Positions 1 to 7,016 of a stretch of DNA of 7,073 nt are shown piece by piece. Position 1 is the first letter of the stretch. The number at the start of each line of letters is the position of its first letter. The translations under genes were made by a program, and so were the position numbers. The stretch comes from Mycobacterium sp. (lineage in GTDB: Bacteria > Actinomycetota > Actinomycetes > Mycobacteriales > Mycobacteriaceae), in contig JAHFVB010000266.1 in the NCBI GenBank assembly GCA_023264755.1, positions 1 to 7,073 of the forward strand, read 5' to 3'. The notes below the pieces were generated by a model that saw only the letters and a program-made list of their open reading frames with translations, searched no databases and had not been told where the DNA came from.

Positions 1-3000
1 GGTGTGCAAGACCGCGGTGGCTTGGCGCACCAGTTCGTCGCCGGGATTGGTCTCCACCGTGAAGTCGACCACGCCGGGGGCCGAGACCACCGCGGAGACG
101 CCGATGGTGCTCTGTTCGTCCAACAGCAACGCCTGCTCGAAACGCAGGTCGCGGACCTCGGCGGCCTCGCCCAACACGGCGCGGGCCGCGCCAAGTGCCA
201 GCTCGCAGTACGCGGCTCCGGGTAGTACGGCGACATTGCGGACCTGGTGGTCGCCCAGCCACGGCTGGGCGGCGGTGCCGACCTCGCCCTGCCACACATG
301 GCGTTCGGGCTCCTCCTGCAGTCGGACGTGCGGGCCCAACAACGGGTGCACCGAAACGGTGAATCCGCCGTGGGCGTGCGTCTCCTGGCCCTCGTTGCTC
401 AGCCACAATCGCTGATGCGCCCACGTCGGCAGGGGCGCGTCGACCAGCTGTCCGTCCGGGTAGAGCACCGAGAAGTCGACGGCGGCCCCCGCACTGTGCA
501 GTGCTGCGACGAAGTCACGCAGCCCGTGTGGCAGCGGTTGTTCGCGACGCATGCCGGCCAGGGCGGCCATCGGCAGGTCGAGACTGCGAGCGGTCTGTTC
601 CAGCGCGTGGGTGAGCAGCGGGTGCGGAGCCAACTCCGCGAACACGCGATAGCCGTCCTCCATCGCCGCCCGCACGGCCGCGGCGAACCGAACCATGTTG
701 CGCAGGTTGTTGACCCAGTACTTGCCGTTGCACACCGGCTGCTCGCGCGGATCGAACTGGGTGGCCGAGTAGAAGGGCACCTCGGGCGTCATCGGCTTGA
801 GGTCGGCCAGGGCGCCGGCCAATTCGTCCAGGATCGGGCTGACTTGAGGTGAGTGCGACGCCACGTCGACGGCGATCTCGCGGGCCATCACGTCGCGCTC
901 CTCCCAGGCCGCGACGAGCTCGCGCACCGTTTCGGTGGCGCCACCGATGACCGTGGACTCCGGGGAGGCCACCACGGCCACCACGACGTCCTTGATGCTG
1001 CGCACGGCCAGCTCCGAAAGCACTTGCTTGGCCGGCAATTCGACCGACGCCATGGCCCCGGAACCGGCGATGCGGGACATCAGCTTCGAACGGCGGCAGA
1101 TGACGCGCAAACCGTCCTCCAGCGACAGCGCCCCTGCGACGACCGCGGCCGCGGCCTCGCCAAGGGAGTGCCCGATGACCGCGCCGGGGCGTACGCCGTA
1201 GGCCTTGAGGGTGGCCGCCAGGGCGACCTGCATGGTGAACAGCGTCGGCTGGACGCGGTCGATGCCGGACACCAGCTGCGGTGCCGACATCGCCTCGGTG
1301 ACCGAGAAGCCGCACTCGTCGGCGATCACGGGTTCGATCCGCGCGACCGTGGCGGCGAACACCGGTTCGGACTCCAGCAGTTGGGCACCCATCCCCGCCC
1401 ACTGCGAACCCTGACCCGAGAAGACCCACACCGGACCGCGATCGTCGCGTCCCACCGCCGCGTCGTACGGGGCCGGGACCTCGGCCACCTCACGCAGCGC
1501 AGCGCTCAGCTCGGCGCGAGTGTCAGCGCTGACTGCGGTGCGCACCGGTCGGTGGGTGCGGCGCCGCGCCAGGGTGTAGGCCAGCGCAGGCAACGGCACC
1601 TCGTAGTGGGCGTCGACCCAGTCCGCCAACCGGGCCGCGGTGCGGCGCAATTCGTCGGCCGAGCTGGACGAGACCGGAAACAGCAGTGCGGACGCTTCCG
1701 GTCCGGCCGCCGCCCGGTGGTCGGCACTGGGCGCAGGGGCCTGCTCCAGGATCGCGTGCGCATTGGTGCCCGAGACCCCGTACGACGACACCGCCGCCCG
1801 GCGGGGATGCTGGCCGGGGTTGGGCCAATCGGTAATCGACTGCGGCACGAAGAGTTTCGTCTCGATCCGAGCCATTTCCTCGGGCAGTTGGGTGAAGTGC
1901 AGGTTGGGGGGAACGACACCGTGTTGCAGCGCGAGCACGGCCTTGATCAACCCCAGCGTTCCCGACGCCGACTGGGCGTGGCCGAGGTTGGTCTTCACCG
2001 ACGCCAGCGCGCAGGGGTGCTCGATGCCGTACACCTTGCTCAGGCTGGTGTACTCGATGGGATCGCCGACCGACGTGCCGGTCCCGTGGGCCTCGACCAT
2101 GCCAACGCTGTTGGCGTCGACGCCGGCGGCGGCCAGGGCCGTCTGGTAGACGGCGGCCTGCGCACTCAGTGACGGGGTCGAGATGTTGACGGTGTGACCG
2201 TCCTGGTTGGCCGCCGTGCCACGCACGACCGCCAGAATCCGGTCGCCATCCCTGAGCGCATCCGGCAGACGCTTGAGCAACACCACCGCGGAAGCCTCGC
2301 CGCAGACGTACCCGTCCGCCGCGACGTCGAACGCATGACAGTGCCCGGTGGGCGAAAGGTGGCCCTGAGCGGTTCCGGCGACGAACTTGCGCGGTTCCAG
2401 CATCACGAACGCACCGCCCGCGAAGGCCATGTCGCTTTCGCCGTCGAGCAGGCTGCGACAGGCCATGTGCACCGCGACCAGACCGGACGAACACGCCGTG
2501 TCCACCGTCAGTGCGGGACCCTGGAGGCCCAGCGTGTAGGCGATCCGCCCGGACGCCATGCTGAAGATGTTCCCCTGGTAGCCGTACGGCTCCTCCATGG
2601 CGGGTGAATCGGCCGTCACCAATTGGTAGTCGAAATGGGTCAGTCCGACGAATACTCCGGTGAGCGTCTCGCGCATCTCCTCGGGGGTGAGGCCGGCGTG
2701 CTCCATGGCTTCCCAGGAGCTTTCCAACAACAACCGGTGCTGAGGATCGAGCGAGCTCGCCTCGCGTTCGCTGATGCCGAAGAACTCGGCGTCGAAGCCG
2801 GCGACGTCATCGAGGAAGGCGCCCCACTTGGAGGCGGAACGCCCAGGTACCCCGGGCTCGGGGTCGTAGTAGTCGTCAGCGTCCCAACGGTCGGACGGCA
2901 CCTCGGTGACCAGATCGTCGCCGCGAAGCAGGGCGTCCCAGAGCTGTTCGGGCGAGTCGATGCCTCCGGGGAGCCGGCACCCCATGCCGATGACAGCAAC

Positions 3001-3090
3001 CGGAGTGACCGGTGAGGTACTCGTGGTTGGCGAAGAGTCCCCCGTCGCTGAACGGTGTTTACCGCCATTGATCGCCTCGAATGAGCCCAT
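1..3090 (-). CDS. Mas/Pks2-like iterative type I polyketide synthase, N-terminal part (KS-AT-start of DH); C-terminus beyond left edge
   Basis: The reading frame is open for 1030 codons from ATG 3090 to the window edge with no internal stop. An in-frame TGA at 3102-3100 lies just above the start, so ATG 3090 is the most upstream start possible, and GAGGAG precedes it by 5 nt. Residues 1-30 are a Ser/Thr-rich leader. The ketosynthase runs from about 31 ([13 protein letters not shown]) to about 455, with the catalytic triad Cys200 (DTACSSGL), His335 (EAHGTG) and His371 (NLGHAQ). The acyltransferase is about 550-850: FSGQGSQW near 557, GHSLGE with Ser642, Arg667, and VASH with His746. The dehydratase starts near 914 (HPLLG), with putative catalytic His948 (DHQVRN..LPG). 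Mas-like enzymes are usually about 2100 residues (KS-AT-DH-ER-KR-ACP), so roughly half is present; ER, KR and ACP are expected to the left but not seen. The family makes methyl-branched fatty acids for cell-envelope glycolipids in the cytosol. The divergent FAAL gene probably supplies its starter. The exact orthologue (Pks2, Pks5, Msl type or the trehalose polyphleate PKS) cannot be decided from this half. Confidence 0.95.
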   Translation of the reverse strand, partial: MGSFEAINGGKHRSATGDSSPTTSTSPVTPVAVIGMGCRLPGGIDSPEQLWDALLRGDDLVTEVPSDRWDADDYYDPEPGVPGRSASKWGAFLDDVAGFDAEFFGISEREASSLDPQHRLLLESSWEAMEHAGLTPEEMRETLTGVFVGLTHFDYQLVTADSPAMEEPYGYQGNIFSMASGRIAYTLGLQGPALTVDTACSSGLVAVHMACRSLLDGESDMAFAGGAFVMLEPRKFVAGTAQGHLSPTGHCHAFDVAADGYVCGEASAVVLLKRLPDALRDGDRILAVVRGTAANQDGHTVNISTPSLSAQAAVYQTALAAAGVDANSVGMVEAHGTGTSVGDPIEYTSLSKVYGIEHPCALASVKTNLGHAQSASGTLGLIKAVLALQHGVVPPNLHFTQLPEEMARIETKLFVPQSITDWPNPGQHPRRAAVSSYGVSGTNAHAILEQAPAPSADHRAAAGPEASALLFPVSSSSADELRRTAARLADWVDAHYEVPLPALAYTLARRRTHRPVRTAVSADTRAELSAALREVAEVPAPYDAAVGRDDRGPVWVFSGQGSQWAGMGAQLLESEPVFAATVARIEPVIADECGFSVTEAMSAPQLVSGIDRVQPTLFTMQVALAATLKAYGVRPGAVIGHSLGEAAAAVVAGALSLEDGLRVICRRSKLMSRIAGSGAMASVELPAKQVLSELAVRSIKDVVVAVVASPESTVIGGATETVRELVAAWEERDVMAREIAVDVASHSPQVSPILDELAGALADLKPMTPEVPFYSATQFDPREQPVCNGKYWVNNLRNMVRFAAAVRAAMEDGYRVFAELAPHPLLTHALEQTARSLDLPMAALAGMRREQPLPHGLRDFVAALHSAGAAVDFSVLYPDGQLVDAPLPTWAHQRLWLSNEGQETHAHGGFTVSVHPLLGPHVRLQEEPERHVWQGEVGTAAQPWLGDHQVRNVAVLPGAAYCELALGAARAVLGEAAEVRDLRFEQALLLDEQSTIGVSAVVSAPGVVDFTVETNPGDELVRQATAVLHT

Positions 3091-3095
3091 TCCGT

Positions 3096-3101
3096 CTCCT
3101 C
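3096..3101 (-). promoter_or_regulatory. Ribosome binding site of the pks gene
   Basis: The minus strand reads GAGGAG, then ACGGA, then ATG at 3090. This is a good Shine-Dalgarno match at 5-nt spacing. It overlaps the in-frame TGA (3102-3100) that closes the frame upstream, so it fixes the start. The pks message should therefore be leadered, unlike the proposed leaderless fadD message on the other strand. Confidence 0.75.
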
Positions 3102-3244
3102 ACAGCAAACGACCACGCGGCTTTGTCCATTGCTTGACTCACGCCGTGGCACCTCACGCGACTCCCAGGCTGCCCACGCGCCGCCTTCCGTGCCTACCCG
3201 GGTTTGAGCATTTTTGCACGTCAACGGCCTGCAAGGCAGAAGCG

Positions 3245-3250
3245 AAGTTA
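3245..3250 (-). promoter_or_regulatory. Weak candidate -10 box for pks
   Basis: The minus strand reads TAACTT, fitting the mycobacterial TANNNT pattern, in the A/T-richer middle of the intergenic region. It would give a 5' untranslated region of roughly 150 nt. No -35 element resembling TTGACA is visible at 16-19 bp spacing. This is only the best-looking hexamer I found on this strand. Confidence 0.2.
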
Positions 3251-3306
3251 TTATGCAGCCCCGAAACGGATAGGTAAAGCCACGAACCGTTACTCAATCG
3301 TGACTT

Positions 3307-3315
3307 TGCTAGAGT
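3307..3315 (+). promoter_or_regulatory. Candidate extended -10 promoter toward fadD
   Basis: TGCTAGAGT combines a TGN extension with the -10 hexamer TAGAGT (3310-3315). Transcription would begin near 3322, giving a leader of about 48 nt. No convincing -35 hexamer lies 17 bp upstream, which is tolerable for an extended -10 promoter. It competes with the proximal box at 3358 as the main fadD promoter. Confidence 0.4.
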
Positions 3316-3350
3316 GCGGCCGAAGTCAGATCCCGACGCGCGGTGCGCGG

Positions 3351-3366
3351 ATGACGTTAAAGTCAT
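3351..3366. repeat. Hyphenated palindrome ATGAC-N6-GTCAT next to the fadD start
   Basis: ATGAC at 3351-3355 and GTCAT at 3362-3366 are perfect inverted repeats around a 6-base centre, GTTAAA. The element ends three bases before the GTG start and overlaps the candidate proximal -10 box. It could be an operator half-site pair or a small RNA hairpin if transcription starts upstream. A chance occurrence is possible because the arms are only 5 bp. Confidence 0.35.
3358..3363 (+). promoter_or_regulatory. Candidate proximal -10 box for leaderless fadD transcription
   Basis: TAAAGT fits TANNNT and is followed by six bases (CATGCG) before the GTG start at 3370. That spacing would place the transcription start on the first base of the start codon. 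The lack of any Shine-Dalgarno sequence before fadD fits a leaderless message. No -35 match is visible. Confidence 0.45.
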
Positions 3367-3369
3367 GCG

Positions 3370-5109
3370 GTGGTTGAATCCTCCCTTCCGGCCTTGTTGC
3401 GCGAGCGCGCCAGTCTGCAGCCCGACGACACGGCGTACACGTTCCTCGACTACGAGCAGGACTGGGCCGGCGTGCCCGAAAGCCTGACCTGGTTCCAGGT
3501 GTACCGCCGCACGCAGAACGTGGCCCGCGAACTGAGCCTTTGCGCATCCCCCGGCGATCGCGCCGTGATTCTGGCGCCACAGGGACTCGACTACGTCGTC
3601 GGCTTTCTTGGCGCGTTACAGGCCGGCCTCATCGCGGTACCGCTGTCGGTCCCGTTGGGTGGCGTCAGCGACGAACGGGTCGATTCGGTGCTGCGCGACG
3701 CGGCGCCGGCGGCCGTGCTCACCACCTCCGCCGTCGTGGGTGACGTCGCCAGGCACGTGACGCAGGAACTCGGCGGAGCCGCCTGCTCACTGCTCGAACT
3801 TGATTTGCTGAATTTGGACGCCCCGGCGCGCTTCGAGGCCGACGAAGATAGTCAGCAAGCGACCGCATATTTGCAATACACGTCCGGATCCACCCGGCAA
3901 CCGGCCGGAGTGATGATTTCCGATAAGAACATCCTGGCCAATTTCGAGCAGCTTTTGTCCGGCTATTTTCCGCACCGCGGAGGCGTACCGCCCCAGGACA
4001 TGACTTTCGTGTCGTGGCTACCCTTCTACCACGACATGGGTTTGGTGCTCGGAGTTTGCGCACCGGCCCTGCTGGGGCTGCCCGCGGTGCTCACCAGCCC
4101 GGTGTCCTTCCTGCAGCGTCCGGCCAGGTGGATCCAGCTGCTGGCGAGCAATACCCATGCCTTCTCGGCTGCCCCCAACTTCGCCTACGAACTGGCGGCG
4201 CGCAAGACCTCCGACGACGACATGGCCGGACTCGACCTGGGTGGGGTGGAGACCATCCTCAGCGGCGCCGAGCGCGTCAACCCCGCCACGCTCAAGCGCT
4301 TCAACGAGCGGCTCGGACGGTTCAATCTGCGCGACTCGGTGGTGCGCCCCTCGTACGGTCTGGCGGAAGCCACCGTCTACGTGGCGACGAGCAGGCCGGG
4401 TCGAGCCCCGGAGATCGTCGAGTTCGAGTCGGACGAACTTGCCGCAGGCCGGGCCAAGCGGTGCTCGAGCGGAGTAGGTACGCCGCTGATCAGCTATCCG
4501 CTGGGGCAATCGCCGGCCGTGCGGATCGTCGACGCGGAAACGCGCACCGAGTGCGCGGACGGAACGACCGGCGAGATCTGGGTGCACGGGGACAACGTCG
4601 CGGAGGGCTACTGGCACAAGCCGGAAGAGAGCGAACGCACCTTCGGAGGCGTGATCGTCGACCCCTCGGAAGGCACCCCCGAGGGGCCGTGGCTGCGCAC
4701 CGGGGACCTGGGCTTCGTCGACAATGGCGAGTTGTTCATCGTCGGCCGGATCAAGGACCTCTTGATCGTCTACGGCCGCAACCACTCTCCCGACGACATC
4801 GAGGCGACGAGCCAGGAGATCACGGGCGGCCGGGTCGCGGCGATCGCGGTTCCGGACGAGGGCAGTGAGCAGCTCGTCGTCATCATCGAAGTCAAGAAGC
4901 GGGGCAGCTCCGACGAAGAGGTGATGGACAAGTTCTCCATCGTCAAGCGCGAGGTGACCTCGGCCATCTCGAATTCGCACGGCCTGGGCGTCGCGGATCT
5001 GGTGCTGGTTCCGCCCGGTTCGATTCCGATCACCACCAGCGGCAAGGTCAGACGAGCCGCGTGTGTCGAGCAGTACCGGGAAGGCCAGTTCGTCCGGCTG
5101 GACGCCTAA
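3370..5109 (+). CDS. Long-chain fatty acyl-AMP ligase (FAAL), FadD23/FadD21-like
   Basis: The 579-residue protein adenylates a fatty acid with ATP; FAALs hand the acyl group to a PKS or its ACP rather than to CoA. The GTG start is favoured because an in-frame TAA lies at 3358-3360 and the N-terminus ([14 protein letters not shown]) matches the way FadD23-type proteins begin. Motifs are in order: phosphate-binding loop [11 protein letters not shown] at 170-180, with Ala where CoA ligases usually have the P-K-G lysine; [10 protein letters not shown] near 217; [10 protein letters not shown] at 329-338; a FAAL-type insertion after it (about 345-375); TGD at 444-446; GRIKD at 459-463; [11 protein letters not shown] at 468-478; and Lys559 in SGKVRR, the expected C-terminal catalytic lysine. 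FadD23 is about 584 residues, so this copy is full length. It is transcribed divergently from the PKS, as fadD23 is from pks2 in M. tuberculosis, and probably loads that PKS. Codons around 3790-3980 are somewhat less GC-biased than the rest. The FAAL class is secure; the exact orthologue is not. Confidence 0.95.
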   Translation: MVESSLPALLRERASLQPDDTAYTFLDYEQDWAGVPESLTWFQVYRRTQNVARELSLCASPGDRAVILAPQGLDYVVGFLGALQAGLIAVPLSVPLGGVSDERVDSVLRDAAPAAVLTTSAVVGDVARHVTQELGGAACSLLELDLLNLDAPARFEADEDSQQATAYLQYTSGSTRQPAGVMISDKNILANFEQLLSGYFPHRGGVPPQDMTFVSWLPFYHDMGLVLGVCAPALLGLPAVLTSPVSFLQRPARWIQLLASNTHAFSAAPNFAYELAARKTSDDDMAGLDLGGVETILSGAERVNPATLKRFNERLGRFNLRDSVVRPSYGLAEATVYVATSRPGRAPEIVEFESDELAAGRAKRCSSGVGTPLISYPLGQSPAVRIVDAETRTECADGTTGEIWVHGDNVAEGYWHKPEESERTFGGVIVDPSEGTPEGPWLRTGDLGFVDNGELFIVGRIKDLLIVYGRNHSPDDIEATSQEITGGRVAAIAVPDEGSEQLVVIIEVKKRGSSDEEVMDKFSIVKREVTSAISNSHGLGVADLVLVPPGSIPITTSGKVRRAACVEQYREGQFVRLDA

Positions 5110-5164
5110 TTCGACCTGCCACCGTCCGACCTGCCACTCAGTCGATGTGGCCGGTCAGGTCGAA
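5110..5164. terminator. Candidate bidirectional terminator hairpins between convergent genes
   Basis: One fold pairs CGACCTG (5127-5133) with CAGGTCG (5156-5162) and CCAC (5134-5137) with GTGG (5147-5150), leaving a 5-base bulge and a 9-base loop that contains the acyltransferase stop codon. A competing fold pairs TTCGACCTG (5110-5118) with CAGGTCGAA (5156-5164), 9 perfect base pairs, with CCAC/GTGG inside. No run of T follows on either strand, so it is not a classical intrinsic terminator; mycobacterial terminators often lack a strong U tract. The location between convergent stops supports the role. Confidence 0.4.
5112..5137 (+). repeat. 11-bp direct repeat in the convergent gap
   Basis: CGACCTGCCAC occurs at 5112-5122 and again at 5127-5137, a 15-bp period filling almost the whole 28-bp gap between the two stop codons. 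Both copies can pair with the same complementary sequence inside the end of the acyltransferase gene, giving two alternative hairpins. Confidence 0.8.
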
Positions 5165-6541
5165 CTCGGCGAGGGCCTGGGCGGCCAGCTTCCGTAGCGC
5201 GGGCTTGGTGTTCTCCGCACCTGGTTGATAGGCGTTGACGGTGACGATGAACTTGTCGGGCACCCGCAGGGCCTGCAGGATCATTTGGCCGCCATTGCGT
5301 TCGAGCCAACGCCGCGTTTCGTGCTGGGCCAACACCCGGGCGGTGGCGTATTCGGCTGGCGTGCCGTCGAGGTGGTCGGCAATGGCCCCGACATCGCCCA
5401 GGTTCGAATAGAACACTGGGGCATCCGGGTCGGCGACCGCCGTCTGGTCGAGCTGCCGAAACGCGCGTTTCGGCGTGAACAGGGCGAGCCAGGCGATTCG
5501 GGACAGTTCGTTGGGCGTCGCCCTTCGGGTCCGCAGCGCCTCGCCGATGGCGGAGCGGGCCTCACCGAGATCCTTGGCCACCAGCGTCGGGTCGAGGGTG
5601 ACCCGTGCGAACGACATGGCGTTGGCGCGGGTATCCCCCTCGGCCCGGTCGTTGACCGGAAGCTCCAGCGTGACGGTGCCATCCGCGGCCCGGCGTCCGA
5701 TGAGCTCCGCGAGCTTGGCGGCGAGCGCGGCCCCGAGCGTACTGCTGGTTCCGCCAAGTGAGTTCGCGCGGGCATCCCAGTCGGCCAACGTGATGCTGAT
5801 GGTGATGCCGGGTACGACGAACGGCTCGTCGAGCTCGGTCTCGCCGCAGCCGGCCGCGTGTGGTGCCGGCCGCGCAGGCAGCTCCGTGGCGGCTTGCCGT
5901 TGCTGGCGGGCCTGTTTGGCGACGGTGCTGAACGCCCGAGCCACCGCCGGTAGGTCGCGTGCCGTCTGTCGGGCATCCTGGGCCACCCCGCGCAGTCGGG
6001 GGCGCGAACGTGGCGGGGGATAGCCAAGATTGCGGGTGTTGCCCATTGCGGCGTCGACCACCGCGAAGATCAGTCCGATGCCGTCGAGCAGATAATGCGA
6101 AAGCACCAGGGTGGCCGCGGTCGAACCGTCCGCGAGCTCAATCACGCTCAGGCGCCAGCCGGGTCCGTGTTCCGCATCGATGGGCAGTTGTGCGCGTTCG
6201 TCGAACCAATCGCTGAGTTCGGCACGCGGACGGCCGGACTCGCAGAAGTCGATGTCCGATGGCGTCCAGTCCAGCACCCAATGGTGTCGAGCGAACGGCA
6301 GCGGCGACCGCTCGATGCGCCGGCCCAAGAACCCGCGGCTGACATTGTGATGAAACCGGCGCACGCCTTCGAGGTCGATGGGGTGCTCGTAGATCCACCC
6401 GCACTGGATGACCAAGCTGCGGCCGATGGCGGAATGCTGCGTGAACAATCCGTGATCGGTGACCGCGAGCCGATTGTCCGGCCGCACATCGTCTTTGGTC
6501 CGATCGTCGGCAGCACCCGCTGGACTCATCCGGCCACGCAC
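5138..6541 (-). CDS. Condensation/WS-DGAT-superfamily acyltransferase, possibly polyketide-associated (Pap-like)
   Basis: The protein has 467 residues if it starts at GTG 6541, chosen because GGAGG lies 7 nt upstream. TTG 6544 and ATG 6529 are alternatives that change only a few residues. Residues 1-27 are hydrophilic and probably disordered. HYLLDG at 149-154 matches the HxxxDG catalytic motif of condensation domains and wax-ester/diacylglycerol acyltransferases; His149 would be the catalytic base. Later LPVNDR (near 295-299) and SNLGDVG (379-385) resemble the conserved C-terminal blocks of the WS/DGAT branch (PVNxR, SN.G). No DFGWG-type motif of Pap or NRPS condensation domains was seen. 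There is no signal peptide or clear membrane span. The gene converges on fadD with a 28-bp gap, so it is not co-transcribed with it. Proximity to a PKS and FAAL suggests transfer of an acyl chain to a sugar or lipid acceptor, but substrates are unknown. It does not look like PapA1 or PapA3 as I remember them. Confidence 0.88.
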   Translation of the reverse strand: MRGRMSPAGAADDRTKDDVRPDNRLAVTDHGLFTQHSAIGRSLVIQCGWIYEHPIDLEGVRRFHHNVSRGFLGRRIERSPLPFARHHWVLDWTPSDIDFCESGRPRAELSDWFDERAQLPIDAEHGPGWRLSVIELADGSTAATLVLSHYLLDGIGLIFAVVDAAMGNTRNLGYPPPRSRPRLRGVAQDARQTARDLPAVARAFSTVAKQARQQRQAATELPARPAPHAAGCGETELDEPFVVPGITISITLADWDARANSLGGTSSTLGAALAAKLAELIGRRAADGTVTLELPVNDRAEGDTRANAMSFARVTLDPTLVAKDLGEARSAIGEALRTRRATPNELSRIAWLALFTPKRAFRQLDQTAVADPDAPVFYSNLGDVGAIADHLDGTPAEYATARVLAQHETRRWLERNGGQMILQALRVPDKFIVTVNAYQPGAENTKPALRKLAAQALAEFDLTGHID

Positions 6542-6548
6542 CAATCAG

Positions 6549-6553
6549 CCTCC
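6549..6553 (-). promoter_or_regulatory. Ribosome binding site of the acyltransferase gene
   Basis: The minus strand reads GGAGG, CTGATTG, then GTG at 6541, a 7-nt spacing. For the overlapping TTG at 6544 the spacing would be only 4 nt, and ATG 6529 has no good match upstream. This makes GTG 6541 the best start. Confidence 0.6.
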
Positions 6554-6620
6554 ATCGACGGCAAAACTCGTCCGGAGCGCCCAGCGGAAGCTCACTGGGG
6601 CACCGCCGAATTGTCGGCTC

Positions 6621-6626
6621 AGCGTA
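6621..6626 (-). promoter_or_regulatory. Weak candidate -10 box for the acyltransferase gene
   Basis: The minus strand reads TACGCT, a TANNNT match about 80 bp above the start, with no recognisable -35. It would give a leader of about 70 nt containing the GGAGG site. It is offered only as the best candidate seen. Confidence 0.2.
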
Positions 6627-6639
6627 GCCGATCGGGCTC

Positions 6640-6654
6640 CGCGGCTTGGCCGCG
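6640..6654. repeat. Perfect 6-bp GC hairpin
   Basis: CGCGGC, a 3-base TTG loop, then GCCGCG form a perfect stem. No T tract follows on either strand, so it is not a clear terminator. It sits just upstream of the weak -10 candidate for the acyltransferase gene. In DNA this GC-rich, such a hairpin may arise by chance. Confidence 0.35.
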
Positions 6655-6896
6655 TTCCGACGGTTCGGTCGAAGGCCGGGAGACCGCTGATCCGAGGCGC
6701 AGCGTCGTCGCACGCGTGGCGCCGGCCCGGCGGTCCGCGGGTCGGGCTGCGGGTCGATCGGAAATCACATCGAATTGCGTAGACGCTCAACCCAACTAGT
6801 CCGGCCGCGCCGAACCTCGCCAAATTCTTTGCGGGGAATGCCCAGTAGCCAAGAGCTGGCACCTCGACGGCAGTTCGGGTAGGCGACCGCGGTTCG

Positions 6897-6915
6897 CCAC
6901 TTGCGCACCGAGTGG
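6897..6915. repeat. Short inverted repeat CCACT-N9-AGTGG
   Basis: CCACT at 6897-6901 and AGTGG at 6911-6915 are perfect inverted arms around 9 bases. It lies about 90 bp upstream of the leaderless promoter of the right-edge gene, a reasonable position for a regulator site, but 5-bp arms are weak evidence. Confidence 0.25.
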
Positions 6916-7003
6916 GAAGAAGAGCGAGTGGTTGCCGACTGGGCCCCGGTCCGGAATCGCGCGGCGTCGCTCGATTGGTCACGAAGCCAAGCGGAACAGC
7001 CCT

Positions 7004-7009
7004 TATTCT
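7004..7009 (+). promoter_or_regulatory. Leaderless -10 promoter of the right-edge gene
   Basis: TATTCT fits TANNNT and is followed by seven bases (GGGCGCC) and then ATG at 7017. This puts the expected transcription start at the A of the start codon, the standard leaderless arrangement in mycobacteria. There is no Shine-Dalgarno sequence before the ATG and no good -35 at normal spacing; TTGGTC at 6975 is too far away. Confidence 0.6.
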
Positions 7010-7016
7010 GGGCGCC

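Larger units (their letters stand above)
3091..3369. promoter_or_regulatory. Divergent pks/fadD intergenic control region
   Basis: This 279-bp non-coding stretch separates two divergently transcribed genes and must hold both promoters. Its middle part (about 3200-3310) is visibly richer in A/T than the flanking genes. Short frames running through it in several directions lack protein-like composition. Individual candidate elements are listed separately: two -10 boxes toward fadD, one toward pks, and a palindrome at the fadD start. No tRNA, riboswitch or convincing terminator was recognised. Confidence 0.7.
6554..7016. other. Intergenic region of about 460 bp with no convincing gene
   Basis: This stretch separates the acyltransferase start from a divergent gene at the right edge. 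A minus-strand frame of 175 codons spans it and stops at 6545, but its translation is rich in R, P, S and T, uses rare codons such as AGA, ATA and AGG near its start, and shows no domain, so I treat it as spurious. Visible structure is limited to a tight GC hairpin at 6640-6654, a short inverted repeat at 6897-6915, and candidate promoters at each end. Confidence 0.6.

Noticed and set aside
853..2172. Open plus-strand frame of 439 codons (and neighbours at 247-852, 2194-2607, 2623-3015) opposite the PKS
   Set aside because: It is in codon register with, and antisense to, the PKS frame that carries all KS and AT catalytic motifs. Its translation is rich in R, G, H and D without any domain. It is an expected by-product of the high GC content.
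1..3090. Possible frameshift or pseudogene in the PKS
   Set aside because: I walked the frame codon by codon from 3090 to 1. No stop codon occurs, and all motifs from KS to DH are in one register.
3200..3310. Possible insertion or transferred fragment because of the A/T-richer intergenic stretch
   Set aside because: There are no terminal repeats, target duplications or transposase remnants. Modest A/T enrichment is normal for a divergent promoter region.
4018..4980. Minus-strand frame of 320 codons opposite fadD
   Set aside because: It mirrors the FAAL gene, whose motifs from the phosphate loop to the C-terminal lysine are all intact, so it is a shadow frame.
6095..6799. Plus-strand frame of 234 codons over the acyltransferase N-terminal half
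   Set aside because: It is antisense to the HxxxDG-bearing frame, has no protein-like features, and no start signal precedes it.
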